A stretch of 5,195 nucleotides of DNA from Planctomycetaceae bacterium (GCA_002737585.1 NSIA01000086.1:1-5195); one strand, 5' to 3'; shown: positions 1-5,195, numbered from the stretch's first letter. A program made the numbers and translations. Notes: generated from the sequence alone by a model not told the origin.

Positions 1-311
1 GGGTGGCGCGCGGATCGGCGGCACAACGCGCGGGAATTGTTGCTGGCGATGTCATCGTTGCAATTGACGGCACACCTGTTCGCTCACCCCGCGAATGGAC
101 CGAAGCGACCGCAGCAATCCGTGTGCCAGAATTGGCGATCACCATTCGCCGCGCTGGAAAACGTAGTGAAATCACTTTGATATTTGATGCCCAAGCCAAC
201 GCGATGCCGCGCGGCGCGGGCGAACATGCCATCGTCACTCCTGCCGAATTTCAATGGGCCGAAATTCGGGGTGGATTCCTTTACAAGGTCCAGTTTGCAT
301 CAGAAAGTTGA
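1..311 (+). CDS. PDZ-domain protein, C-terminal end (5' partial)
   Basis: The frame is open from the left edge, so the GTG at 3 is probably an internal valine codon and not the start. The first 60 or so visible residues are the second half of a PDZ domain. The marker stretch AGIVAGDVIVAIDGTPV is the typical 'xAGLxxGDxIxxIdGxxV' pattern of bacterial HtrA/DegP-like, CtpA-like and site-2 protease PDZ domains, and it is followed by a helix and the strand LAITIRRAGK. The last 40 or so residues form a tail I do not recognise, with no transmembrane segment. PDZ domains bind peptide C-termini or extended peptides, usually in envelope proteases or scaffolds. Any catalytic domain would lie upstream of the window, so the protein class cannot be named. 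The stop is 6 bases before hpf, which suggests co-transcription. The PDZ call is firm; the function is unknown. Confidence 0.8.
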   Translation, partial: VARGSAAQRAGIVAGDVIVAIDGTPVRSPREWTEATAAIRVPELAITIRRAGKRSEITLIFDAQANAMPRGAGEHAIVTPAEFQWAEIRGGFLYKVQFASES

Positions 312-317
312 TACGTC

Positions 318-641
318 ATGCATATCACCATCAGCGCGAAGCACATGGAACTGACGCAACCCATCCGGGATTACATCGAGCGAAAGATGTCGCGGCTACC
401 GCACTTCTTTAATCAGCTACAAGAAATCCGAGTCATCATTGAGCGAGTGCCTCACGGGTACCACGTGGAAGTGGTGAGTGACGTTGAGCACCATAAGGAC
501 TTTGTGACGAACAGTGAGCATCGTGACTTGTATGCCTGCGTGGATCTCGTTTCCGACCGGGCGGTACGGCAATTGCATGAATGGAAAGACCGCATTCGCG
601 GCGCCAAGAAGCACATTGGGACGCGCCGAAGGCTTGACTAG
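318..641 (+). CDS. hpf: Ribosome hibernation-promoting factor, short form (HPF/RaiA family)
   Basis: This 107-residue protein matches the single-domain HPF/YfiA family, which binds the 30S subunit across the mRNA/tRNA channel and silences or stores ribosomes in slow growth. The N-terminal strand MHITISAKHMELT, helix PIRDYIERKMSRL, the middle strands (RVIIERV, YHVEVVSDV) and the second helix DLYACVDLVSDRAVRQL follow the family's beta-alpha-beta-beta-beta-alpha order. The basic C-terminal end (KDRIRGAKKH, then GTRRRLD) fits rRNA contact. The C-terminal dimerisation domain of long HPF is absent, so this is the short type; in bacteria that have short HPF, 100S dimer formation also needs RMF. The ATG at 318 begins exactly at the conserved first strand, with only a weak purine run (GAAAG, 303-307) before it. 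In proteobacteria hpf often sits beside ptsN downstream of rpoN. The ptsN neighbour is kept here, but a PDZ gene takes the rpoN position. Confidence 0.92.
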   Translation: MHITISAKHMELTQPIRDYIERKMSRLPHFFNQLQEIRVIIERVPHGYHVEVVSDVEHHKDFVTNSEHRDLYACVDLVSDRAVRQLHEWKDRIRGAKKHIGTRRRLD

Positions 642-647
642 CGCGTC

Positions 648-659
648 ATCGCGCGCGAT
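648..659. repeat. 12-bp perfect palindrome after hpf
   Basis: ATCGCGCGCGAT is fully self-complementary and lies 7 bases after the hpf stop. An 8-base part of it (GCGCGATC, 653-660) is repeated inverted at 733-740 (GATCGCGC), on the far side of the stem-loop at 680-706. It could be a dimeric protein-binding site or part of a larger folded leader. Alternating CG runs are common in this GC-rich sequence, so chance is a real alternative. Confidence 0.3.
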
Positions 660-679
660 CACTGAATTCTGTACTCTGT

Positions 680-706
680 GCGGTCGCCGGACACTCCGGC
701 GGCCGC
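680..706 (+). terminator. Strong GC-rich stem-loop, terminator-like, between hpf and ptsN
   Basis: The arms GCGGTCGCCGGA (680-691) and TCCGGCGGCCGC (695-706) pair over 12 positions with one U-G wobble, closing a 3-base CAC loop. It starts 38 bases after the hpf stop. The bases after it (CTTTGGCTTG) hold only a three-T run, so it is not a textbook intrinsic terminator. It may be a weak terminator, a 3'-end stabiliser for the hpf message, or an attenuator that lowers read-through into the PTS genes. The structure is read directly from the sequence; the role is inferred. The rest of the 136-base gap shows no convincing sigma-70 promoter. Confidence 0.45.
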
Positions 707-761
707 CTTTGGCTTGAGTCTGCACTCTGGCCGATCGCGCAGTCAGTGCACTCGCAGTTGC

Positions 762-766
762 AAGGA
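762..766 (+). promoter_or_regulatory. Shine-Dalgarno of the EIIA gene
   Basis: AAGGA lies 11 bases before the ATG at 778, slightly far but within the usual range. It supports this ATG, which is also where homology to PtsN begins. Confidence 0.6.
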
Positions 767-777
767 AAACCCCCACC

Positions 778-1254
778 ATGAAGCTCCGCGACATCGTCGT
801 CGAGAAAGCCATCATCGCACCGCTTAAGTCGACCAAGCGCGACGATGCGATCCGCGAATTGGTAGAGGTGCTGGCCACCCAAGGCGCCGTCAAGCCGGCA
901 CTGATTGAGGAACTTTCCAAGGCGGTCATCAAGCGCGAGAAGCGCGGCTCCACTGGATTTGGTCATGGAGTTGCTGCGCCACACGTGAAGACCACCGAAG
1001 TGCAGCGCGTCTTTGTGGCCGTTGGTATCGCCCCGGGCGGGCTTGAATTTCAGGCGCTCGACAAGCAACTTGTGCATGTGGTGTTCCTGCTCTTGTCACC
1101 GGAAGATCGCCCTGAAGAACATATTGACGCCATGGAGTGCATCTTCGGCGTCCTCACCCAAGACAAGTTCCGACGCTTCCTGCGCCAGGCGAAGACCCCG
1201 GCGGAAGTGTGGGGTCTCCTTGAGGAGGCCGACTCCGCTTCGCAGTCGCGTTGA
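778..1254 (+). CDS. ptsN: PTS EIIA component, nitrogen/fructose type (PtsN-like)
   Basis: This 158-residue soluble phosphocarrier belongs to the PTS EIIA type-2 family (EIIA-Ntr, EIIA-Fru, EIIA-Mtl). The active-site block GSTGFGHGVAAPHVK (residues 57-71) holds the phosphate-accepting histidine at position 69, with the second conserved histidine at 63. The start, MKLRDIVVEKAIIAPL, and the later helix region (LLSPEDRPEEHIDAMECIFGVL) are also typical, and the length is close to E. coli PtsN. It takes phosphate from HPr. In a sugar system it passes it to EIIB; in a PTS-Ntr branch it acts by binding regulators such as potassium-transport or sensor-kinase proteins. No EIIB or EIIC is in the window and hpf lies just upstream, so the regulatory role is favoured, though a fructose-type role is not excluded. 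It ends with TGA 3 bases before the HPr gene, in the same reading frame. Confidence 0.9.
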   Translation: MKLRDIVVEKAIIAPLKSTKRDDAIRELVEVLATQGAVKPALIEELSKAVIKREKRGSTGFGHGVAAPHVKTTEVQRVFVAVGIAPGGLEFQALDKQLVHVVFLLLSPEDRPEEHIDAMECIFGVLTQDKFRRFLRQAKTPAEVWGLLEEADSASQSR

Positions 1255-1257
1255 ATA

Positions 1258-1530
1258 TTGAACTCTGCACTGACCACTATTCAGAACTCCCTCGGGCTGC
1301 ATGCGCGGCCGGCGATGGCGTTTGTTGATGCGGCGAACGGATTTGAGTGCGATGTTCGCGTGCGCCGAACCGATGGCGATGAAACCGTCGACGGCAAGAG
1401 CATCATGCAGATGTTGCTCTTGGCTGCAACGCAAGGCACGGAACTGGAGATCACCTGCGATGGTTCCGACGCAAGTAAAGCGCTGTCCGCCCTGCTGCGA
1501 TTAGTGGAGGCGAAGTTTGACGAAGAATGA
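1258..1530 (+). CDS. ptsH: Phosphocarrier protein HPr
   Basis: This 90-residue protein has the HPr signature LGLHARPAMAFV. Starting at the TTG at 1258 puts the catalytic histidine at residue 15, its canonical number, and the next in-frame ATG would remove that histidine, so TTG is the best start. The regulatory-site block VDGKSIMQMLLLAA is present with the serine at 48 instead of the usual 46, so two extra residues lie before it. HPr carries phosphate from Enzyme I to EIIA, and in species with HPr kinase the serine is a control site. No Shine-Dalgarno stands at normal spacing; the nearest, GAGGAGG (1222-1228), is 29 bases away. Translation probably depends on ribosomes ending the EIIA gene, whose TGA is 3 bases upstream. 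The end overlaps gpsA by 14 bases. Enzyme I, the obligate partner, is not next to it. Confidence 0.92.
   Translation: MNSALTTIQNSLGLHARPAMAFVDAANGFECDVRVRRTDGDETVDGKSIMQMLLLAATQGTELEITCDGSDASKALSALLRLVEAKFDEE
1506..1510 (+). promoter_or_regulatory. Shine-Dalgarno of gpsA, inside ptsH
   Basis: GGAGG lies 6 bases before the TTG at 1517 and within the last codons of HPr. It is the strongest ribosome-binding site in the window. It decides the gpsA start in favour of this TTG over the GTG at about 1592, which directly precedes the conserved fold. Confidence 0.75.
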
Positions 1531-2590
1531 CGCCAACACCCAGCAAAGCGCGCGTGCACATGATGCCGACGCGCTATCGCGCGCTGAACGTGTGACTATT
1601 GTTGGCGAGGGCCAAATGGGCATGGTGCTCGCGGCAATGCTGGCGGAGCGCGGCGTGCCGGTGTGCGTTTGGGGCCCGTTTCCTGCAGTGATTGAAGAAC
1701 TTTCGCGCACGCGACGTTCGCCCCGCATGCCCGGGCTGGTGATTGACACAGCCGTGCGATTTGAGCATGACGGCGCGCGGGCACTTGCCGACGCAACGAT
1801 GGTGGTGAGCGCCATTCCAACGCAGTTTGTACGGACGGCGTGGCAACCGATCGCTGCGCACCTCGCCCGTGATGTTCCGGTGGTGAGTGTGACCAAGGGG
1901 ATCGAAGATGAGACCCTGCTGCGACCAAGTCAGGTGATTGCTGATGCTGCGCGGATGGCTCACGGCGAGCGACCAGTAGCGGTGCTCAGTGGGCCAACGA
2001 TCGCTGCGGAACTTGCGATGCGATTGCCAGCCACCATGGTGAGTGCCAGTACTGACGCAGCGCTTGCCGAACGCGTGCAGCGGACATTCTCATTACCGTG
2101 GCTTCGCATCTATACGAACTCCGATGTGGTGGGTGTTGAGATTGCTGGTGCTGCAAAGAACGTGGTGGCGATTGCCGCCGGCATGGTGGACGGATTGGGG
2201 CTCGGCTCCAATGCCAAGAGCGCGTTGCTGGCACGCGGGCTGGCAGAAATCGTTCGTCTTGGCTCGGCACTCGGCGCGCGGCCGGAAACGTTCTTTGGAA
2301 TCGCCGGCGTTGGCGACTTGGCAACCACGTGTTTCAGCCCCGAAGGGCGCAATCGTTCCTGCGGTGAAGCGATCGGACGGGGCGAAGGGCTTGCCGAGTA
2401 TTTGGCTCGAACCGACTCGGTGGTTGAGGGCGTTGCTACGTCCCACGCATTGCTTGCACTTGCCGAGCGTCACGGGGTGGATATGCCCATCGTGCGCGCG
2501 GTGGAGTCGATTCTCTTTCACGGCACCACCCCGGCTCACGCCATCCGCGACCTGATGGGGCGCGAAGCAGGCGCCGAGCGGGTGGGATAA
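1517..2590 (+). CDS. gpsA: Glycerol-3-phosphate dehydrogenase [NAD(P)+]
   Basis: This 357-residue cytosolic enzyme reduces dihydroxyacetone phosphate to sn-glycerol-3-phosphate, the backbone of phospholipids. The Rossmann nucleotide-binding loop is GEGQMG (residues 30-35; GAGSWG-like in many homologues). Conserved blocks follow in the expected order: SVTKGIE with K127, GPTIAAELA, GAAKNVVAIAAGMVDGLGLG with the likely catalytic lysine 214, GVGDLATTC with D267, and the substrate-binding RNR at 278-280. The chosen TTG adds about 25 polar residues before the first strand, longer than in E. coli GpsA; the GGAGG upstream supports this start. The gene overlaps ptsH by 14 bases in another frame, which points to translational coupling. 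In many bacteria Enzyme I would follow HPr, so gpsA here ties lipid precursor synthesis to the PTS genes. The identification is firm; a functional link to HPr is only inferred. Confidence 0.94.
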   Translation: MTKNDANTQQSARAHDADALSRAERVTIVGEGQMGMVLAAMLAERGVPVCVWGPFPAVIEELSRTRRSPRMPGLVIDTAVRFEHDGARALADATMVVSAIPTQFVRTAWQPIAAHLARDVPVVSVTKGIEDETLLRPSQVIADAARMAHGERPVAVLSGPTIAAELAMRLPATMVSASTDAALAERVQRTFSLPWLRIYTNSDVVGVEIAGAAKNVVAIAAGMVDGLGLGSNAKSALLARGLAEIVRLGSALGARPETFFGIAGVGDLATTCFSPEGRNRSCGEAIGRGEGLAEYLARTDSVVEGVATSHALLALAERHGVDMPIVRAVESILFHGTTPAHAIRDLMGREAGAERVG

Positions 2591-2595
2591 GCGCG

Positions 2596-2610
2596 ATTTC
2601 AGCCTGAAAT
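2596..2610 (+). repeat. Short inverted repeat after gpsA
   Basis: ATTTCA and TGAAAT flank a 3-base GCC loop, 5 bases after the gpsA stop. The stem is only 6 bp, AT-rich, and not followed by a T run. It is probably too weak for an intrinsic terminator; it could be a small operator-like site or chance. Confidence 0.25.
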
Positions 2611-2637
2611 ATATGGCGTGATGGGCCGGCTGCAGCA

Positions 2638-2668
2638 TTGACCCAACCGGGCGGTGGCGGCGTACTAT
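2638..2668 (+). promoter_or_regulatory. Putative promoter of the P-type ATPase gene (leaderless)
   Basis: TTGACC (2638-2643) and TACTAT (2663-2668) resemble sigma-70 -35 and -10 boxes, with a spacer of 19 bases, longer than the ideal 17. The -10 box ends 7 bases before the ATG at 2676, so transcription would start at or next to the A of the start codon. No Shine-Dalgarno lies in CCCTTCATG, which agrees with a leaderless mRNA. It sits in the 85-base gap that separates the gpsA block from the ATPase. Confidence 0.5.
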
Positions 2669-2675
2669 TCCCTTC

Positions 2676-4724
2676 ATGAGCACTGCACCTGCGCCTCTTG
2701 CTGGCTTGAATTCCGCTGACCAGCAGCCCCGACGCCCCTCCGCTGCCGAGGCGCTTGCCTCAGGTGGCAGCCAACTTGAACGACGATTGGTTGTGGCACT
2801 CTCGGGTGGCATGTTGCTGTTGGTGTCATGGCTTGGGCGTTCGCTCTTTGACTTTGCTGAGAATGTCACGCAGATCCCGGCCGCTATTGGCGCGATCATT
2901 GTTGCTACCCCGCTCTTCACGGGCGCGGTGCGCGAACTGCGCGAAGGTCGCCCCAGTGGCAACGCGCTGGCAAGTTTGGCCGTGCTGGCCGCCATGGCAA
3001 ACAACTTCTTCCTGCAAGCCGGATTCCTTGCGTTCTTCCTGTGGCTTGCAGAACTGATTCTGAGCCGCACTGCGTGGGGTGCACAACGGGCGATCCGCGA
3101 ACTGGTGGAACTCACTCCTGGTGAAGCGCGCGCAGTGGGTGCTGATGGCACGGAACGACAGATGCCGCTCGCGCAGGTGCGCGTTGGCATGACAGTGCGC
3201 GTGCGCCCCGGCGAGAATCTGCCGGCTGACGGTGTGGTGACGGTTGGTAGTACTTCGATCAATCAGGCTTCGCTGACTGGTGAAAGTGTGCCGGTGGAAG
3301 CGCTGCCTGGAACGCAGGTGTACGCAGGTACCACAAACATCACCGGTCAGATTGATATCAATGTGACTGCTGTTGCTGGCGAGACCACCATCGGTAAGGT
3401 TGAGAATCTGATTCGCGAGGCGGAGAAGTCCAAGACTGCGCGGCAGGAACTCATTGAAAAACTTTCCAACTATTACGTTCCGGTAGTGCTGATGGTGGCC
3501 GGGCTGGTGTGGTTCTTCACTTCAAAGAGTGCTGATCAAGCAACGCGCGATGCCGCTGCGGTGCGTGCGATTACGGTGCTGGTGGTGACTACGCCGGGCG
3601 CCCTGCTGATTGCATATCCAACGGCGATGGTTGCGGCGTTTGCAGCTGCGGCGCGCTTAGGAATCATGGTGAAGCAGACGAGCACGCTTGAGGCTGCCGG
3701 CTCGGTTGACACCGTGGTGATGGACAAGACCGGCACGCTGACCACGGGCAAATTTGCAGTGAGTCGCTTGGTGCCTGCTGAAGGTGCGGACGGCGCTGCG
3801 CTGTTGCAAGCGGCTGCGGATGCTGAGCAGAGTTCAAATCATCCGTTGGCGCGCAGCATCATGGACACCGCGGCGCGCGCACGCATTGCACCGATTGCCG
3901 TCAGTGACTACAAGGAAATTCCTGGTCGCGGCGTGCAGGCATCAACGCCAGCAGGCATGGTGTTTGCCGGGCGCGGTATGTGGATTGCCGAATTGAACGC
4001 CGGCGCTGCGGCGCAGGTGAAATCGGTTGAAGAGAAGCTTGAAGGCATGAGCGGCGTGCACGTGATGCTCGGCGATCGCTATTTGGGTGCGGTTGGTCTT
4101 GAGGACAAGCTGCGTCGCAACGCGGCGGAGACGGTGGCTGAACTGCGCCGTCTTGGAGTGCGCCGCATAGTGATGTTCACCGGCGACCGCCTGAGTGTTG
4201 CAAAGCGCGTGGGCGAAGCCGTGGGCGTCGATGCAATTGAAGCTGAGTGCTTGCCTGAGGAGAAGCACGAGGAATTGAAGTACCTGATTCGCAAGGGAAA
4301 TCGCACGCTGGTAGTGGGCGACGGAATCAATGACGGACCGATGTTGGCAAGCGCGGATGTTGGCGTTGCCATGGGACTTTCTGGAAGTGATATTGCAACC
4401 AACAGCGCCGGCGTTGCGCTGATGAATGATGATCTGCGCAGCATTCCGTTCTTGTTGGAACTGGCGCGCAAGGCCAAGGGCATTGTGGCGATGAACATTG
4501 GCGCAAGTCTGCTGCTGGCGCTGGTTGGCTTGGCACTTGCGGCAACCGGTCGCATTGATATTTGGGTGACCCCGTTCTATCAGGCAACGGCCTATGTGTT
4601 TGTGATTGCCAACAGCTTGCGCTTGGTGCGTTTCGGCGAGGATTTCGCTGCGGCGGAGGAAATGCGCCGGACGCAGGACGCCATGACGGTGGTCAAGCCG
4701 GTGCGGGCGGCGCAGAAGCTGTAA
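2676..4724 (+). CDS. P1B-like (heavy-metal type) P-type ATPase with altered metal-site motif
   Basis: This 682-residue membrane pump has eight predicted membrane helices, at about 38-56, 66-85, 96-110, 111-132, 267-284, 298-325, 607-627 and 633-652. The catalytic parts are complete: TGES at 201-204 (actuator), DKTGT at 350-354 (D350 phosphorylated), HP at 389-390 (the P1B nucleotide-binding mark), TGDR at 502-505 and GDGIND at 548-553. The HP motif, helix layout and closing NSLRL block place it with P1B pumps. The transport site is unusual: TM6 has TPG (306-308) where CPC, SPC or TPC is normal. By my alignment to E. coli ZntA, the TM7 lysine and TM8 aspartate are Ala and Gln. The only cysteine is C525 in the phosphorylation domain, and no N-terminal CxxC or His-rich domain exists. 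The ion is therefore unknown, and a metal-thiolate path looks unlikely. The ATG has a -10-like box directly before it and no Shine-Dalgarno. Confidence 0.88.
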   Translation: MSTAPAPLAGLNSADQQPRRPSAAEALASGGSQLERRLVVALSGGMLLLVSWLGRSLFDFAENVTQIPAAIGAIIVATPLFTGAVRELREGRPSGNALASLAVLAAMANNFFLQAGFLAFFLWLAELILSRTAWGAQRAIRELVELTPGEARAVGADGTERQMPLAQVRVGMTVRVRPGENLPADGVVTVGSTSINQASLTGESVPVEALPGTQVYAGTTNITGQIDINVTAVAGETTIGKVENLIREAEKSKTARQELIEKLSNYYVPVVLMVAGLVWFFTSKSADQATRDAAAVRAITVLVVTTPGALLIAYPTAMVAAFAAAARLGIMVKQTSTLEAAGSVDTVVMDKTGTLTTGKFAVSRLVPAEGADGAALLQAAADAEQSSNHPLARSIMDTAARARIAPIAVSDYKEIPGRGVQASTPAGMVFAGRGMWIAELNAGAAAQVKSVEEKLEGMSGVHVMLGDRYLGAVGLEDKLRRNAAETVAELRRLGVRRIVMFTGDRLSVAKRVGEAVGVDAIEAECLPEEKHEELKYLIRKGNRTLVVGDGINDGPMLASADVGVAMGLSGSDIATNSAGVALMNDDLRSIPFLLELARKAKGIVAMNIGASLLLALVGLALAATGRIDIWVTPFYQATAYVFVIANSLRLVRFGEDFAAAEEMRRTQDAMTVVKPVRAAQKL

Positions 4725-4730
4725 TCCCAT

Positions 4731-4736
4731 TACGAT
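4731..4736 (+). promoter_or_regulatory. Putative -10 box of the zinc-ribbon gene (leaderless)
   Basis: TACGAT fits the TAnnnT -10 pattern and ends 6 bases before the ATG at 4743, so a transcript would begin at the start codon itself. No -35-like hexamer is visible 17 bases upstream, and there is no Shine-Dalgarno in the 18-base gap after the ATPase stop. The same layout precedes the ATPase gene. The box could be chance, with the gene simply read through from the ATPase. Confidence 0.35.
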
Positions 4737-4742
4737 GGCGCG

Positions 4743-5195
4743 ATGCACTACTGCCTGCGCTGTCACTACGCGCTTGGTCCCCTGCCGGGGGTGCCAGCAG
4801 ATCAGCTCGGTGAGTTCACGGCAGATGTGCGCTGCCCGGAGTGCGCGTTCGAGATTCCTCAGGGCGCACGGATTCTGGTGGGCAGTTCCACCGAAGCTGG
4901 CGCGCAGCCGCTGACGAATCGGCGGCGGATGCGACAGATACTGGTTACGCTCGCGCCATCCGTGTTCTTCCTGGTGGCCGGAATTCAAGGTCTGGTGGCG
5001 CTCGTTGCGCAAGGCGTCGCAGGATTCACCGGGTGGAACGCGATGCGTGCGCTGTCTTTGGTGTTGTTTGGATTTTTAATATGGGCGGTGTGGCGGAAGT
5101 GGACGCCGGTCGAAGGCAGTAACGGGCGAGCACCGGCGTCTTGGGATACGCGCTGGCTTTGCGTACCGGGAGCGCTCGAGGTGTTTAGCGGCGAG
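4743..5195 (+). CDS. Zinc-ribbon membrane protein, 3' partial, function unknown
   Basis: From the ATG at 4743 the frame stays open for 151 codons to the right edge, so the C-terminus is missing. The protein opens with MHYCLRCHYALGPLP and later has VRCPECAFEIP. Cysteines 4, 7, 31 and 34 form a CxxC-x23-CxxC zinc ribbon, probably binding one structural Zn. A basic stretch (NRRRMR, 59-64) then leads to two hydrophobic helices at about 66-89 and 101-117, followed by RKW and a soluble part. The ribbon and C-terminal part probably face the cytosol, by the positive-inside rule. I do not recognise a named family. Proteins with a short zinc ribbon before membrane helices are, in my recollection, common in Phycisphaerae planctomycetes. 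It lies 18 bases after the ATPase, so the two may share a transcript. Cysteine spacing and helices are seen directly; the role is unknown. Confidence 0.75.
   Translation, partial: MHYCLRCHYALGPLPGVPADQLGEFTADVRCPECAFEIPQGARILVGSSTEAGAQPLTNRRRMRQILVTLAPSVFFLVAGIQGLVALVAQGVAGFTGWNAMRALSLVLFGFLIWAVWRKWTPVEGSNGRAPASWDTRWLCVPGALEVFSGE

Noticed and set aside
514..717. 67-codon + strand frame overlapping hpf and extending into the gap
   Set aside because: Most of it lies inside hpf in another frame, no ribosome-binding site is seen, and its end runs through the 680-706 stem-loop.
417..953. 178-codon open frame on the - strand over hpf and the EIIA gene
   Set aside because: It covers two well-supported genes in reverse and has no recognisable motif; the open frame is a by-product of codon bias.
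1222..1228. GAGGAGG as the ribosome-binding site for HPr
   Set aside because: It is 29 bases before the TTG start and encodes part of the EIIA C-terminus; the distance is too great for direct use. Coupling to EIIA termination explains HPr translation better.
2093..3262. 389-codon open frame on the - strand across gpsA and the ATPase
   Set aside because: It lies antisense to two clearly conserved genes and crosses their intergenic gap. The translation is rich in Arg, Ser and Ala with no recognisable fold, as expected from GC-biased codons read on the other strand.
2676..4724. KdpB (potassium pump subunit), as the length of 682 residues equals that of E. coli KdpB
   Set aside because: The HP motif, the TM6 region and the closing NSLRL block are P1B-like, the KdpB TM signatures are absent, and no kdpA or kdpC is adjacent. 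The equal length is coincidence.
3942..5012. 356-codon open frame on the - strand across the ATPase end and the zinc-ribbon gene
   Set aside because: It is antisense to the conserved P-domain and TM7-8 of the ATPase. The product is His/Gln/Arg-rich without domain pattern, and no start signal is evident.

Overview
This 5.2 kb window is bacterial, gene-dense and moderately GC-rich, and every gene reads on the + strand. In order it holds: the end of a PDZ-domain protein, a short ribosome hibernation factor (hpf), a PTS EIIA of the nitrogen/fructose type (ptsN-like), HPr (ptsH), NAD(P)-dependent glycerol-3-phosphate dehydrogenase (gpsA), a P1B-like heavy-metal P-type ATPase with altered membrane residues, and the start of a zinc-ribbon membrane protein that runs off the right edge. 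No rRNA, tRNA, CRISPR array, insertion sequence or other mobile element is visible.

The lineage cannot be proven from the sequence. Three things fit Planctomycetota, perhaps Phycisphaerae: the hpf-EIIA-HPr order, a split-cysteine zinc ribbon fused to membrane helices, and mixed start signals (two TTG starts, one strong Shine-Dalgarno, and two genes with a -10-like box right before ATG). This is an inference of moderate to low confidence.

Positions 1-641 (PDZ end and hpf, 6 bases apart) look like one transcription unit. A 136-base gap (642-777) follows, with a 12-bp GC-rich stem-loop at 680-706. Positions 778-2590 form a tight block: EIIA and HPr are separated by only 3 bases and share a reading frame, and HPr overlaps gpsA by 14 bases. 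EIIA and HPr are soluble phosphocarriers. No Enzyme I, EIIB, EIIC or HPr kinase is in the window, so a regulatory PTS branch is more likely than a complete sugar transporter. gpsA links the block to phospholipid precursor synthesis.

Positions 2591-5195 appear to start a new unit. The ATPase keeps its phosphorylation, dephosphorylation and ATP-binding motifs. It has TPG where metal pumps carry CPC, SPC or TPC, it lacks the TM7 Lys and TM8 Asp of zinc pumps, and it has a single cysteine, which is cytosolic. Both the ATPase and the zinc-ribbon gene have a TAnnnT box ending 6-7 bases before ATG and no Shine-Dalgarno, which suggests leaderless mRNAs. The ATPase and this start-signal pattern are the points most worth following up.
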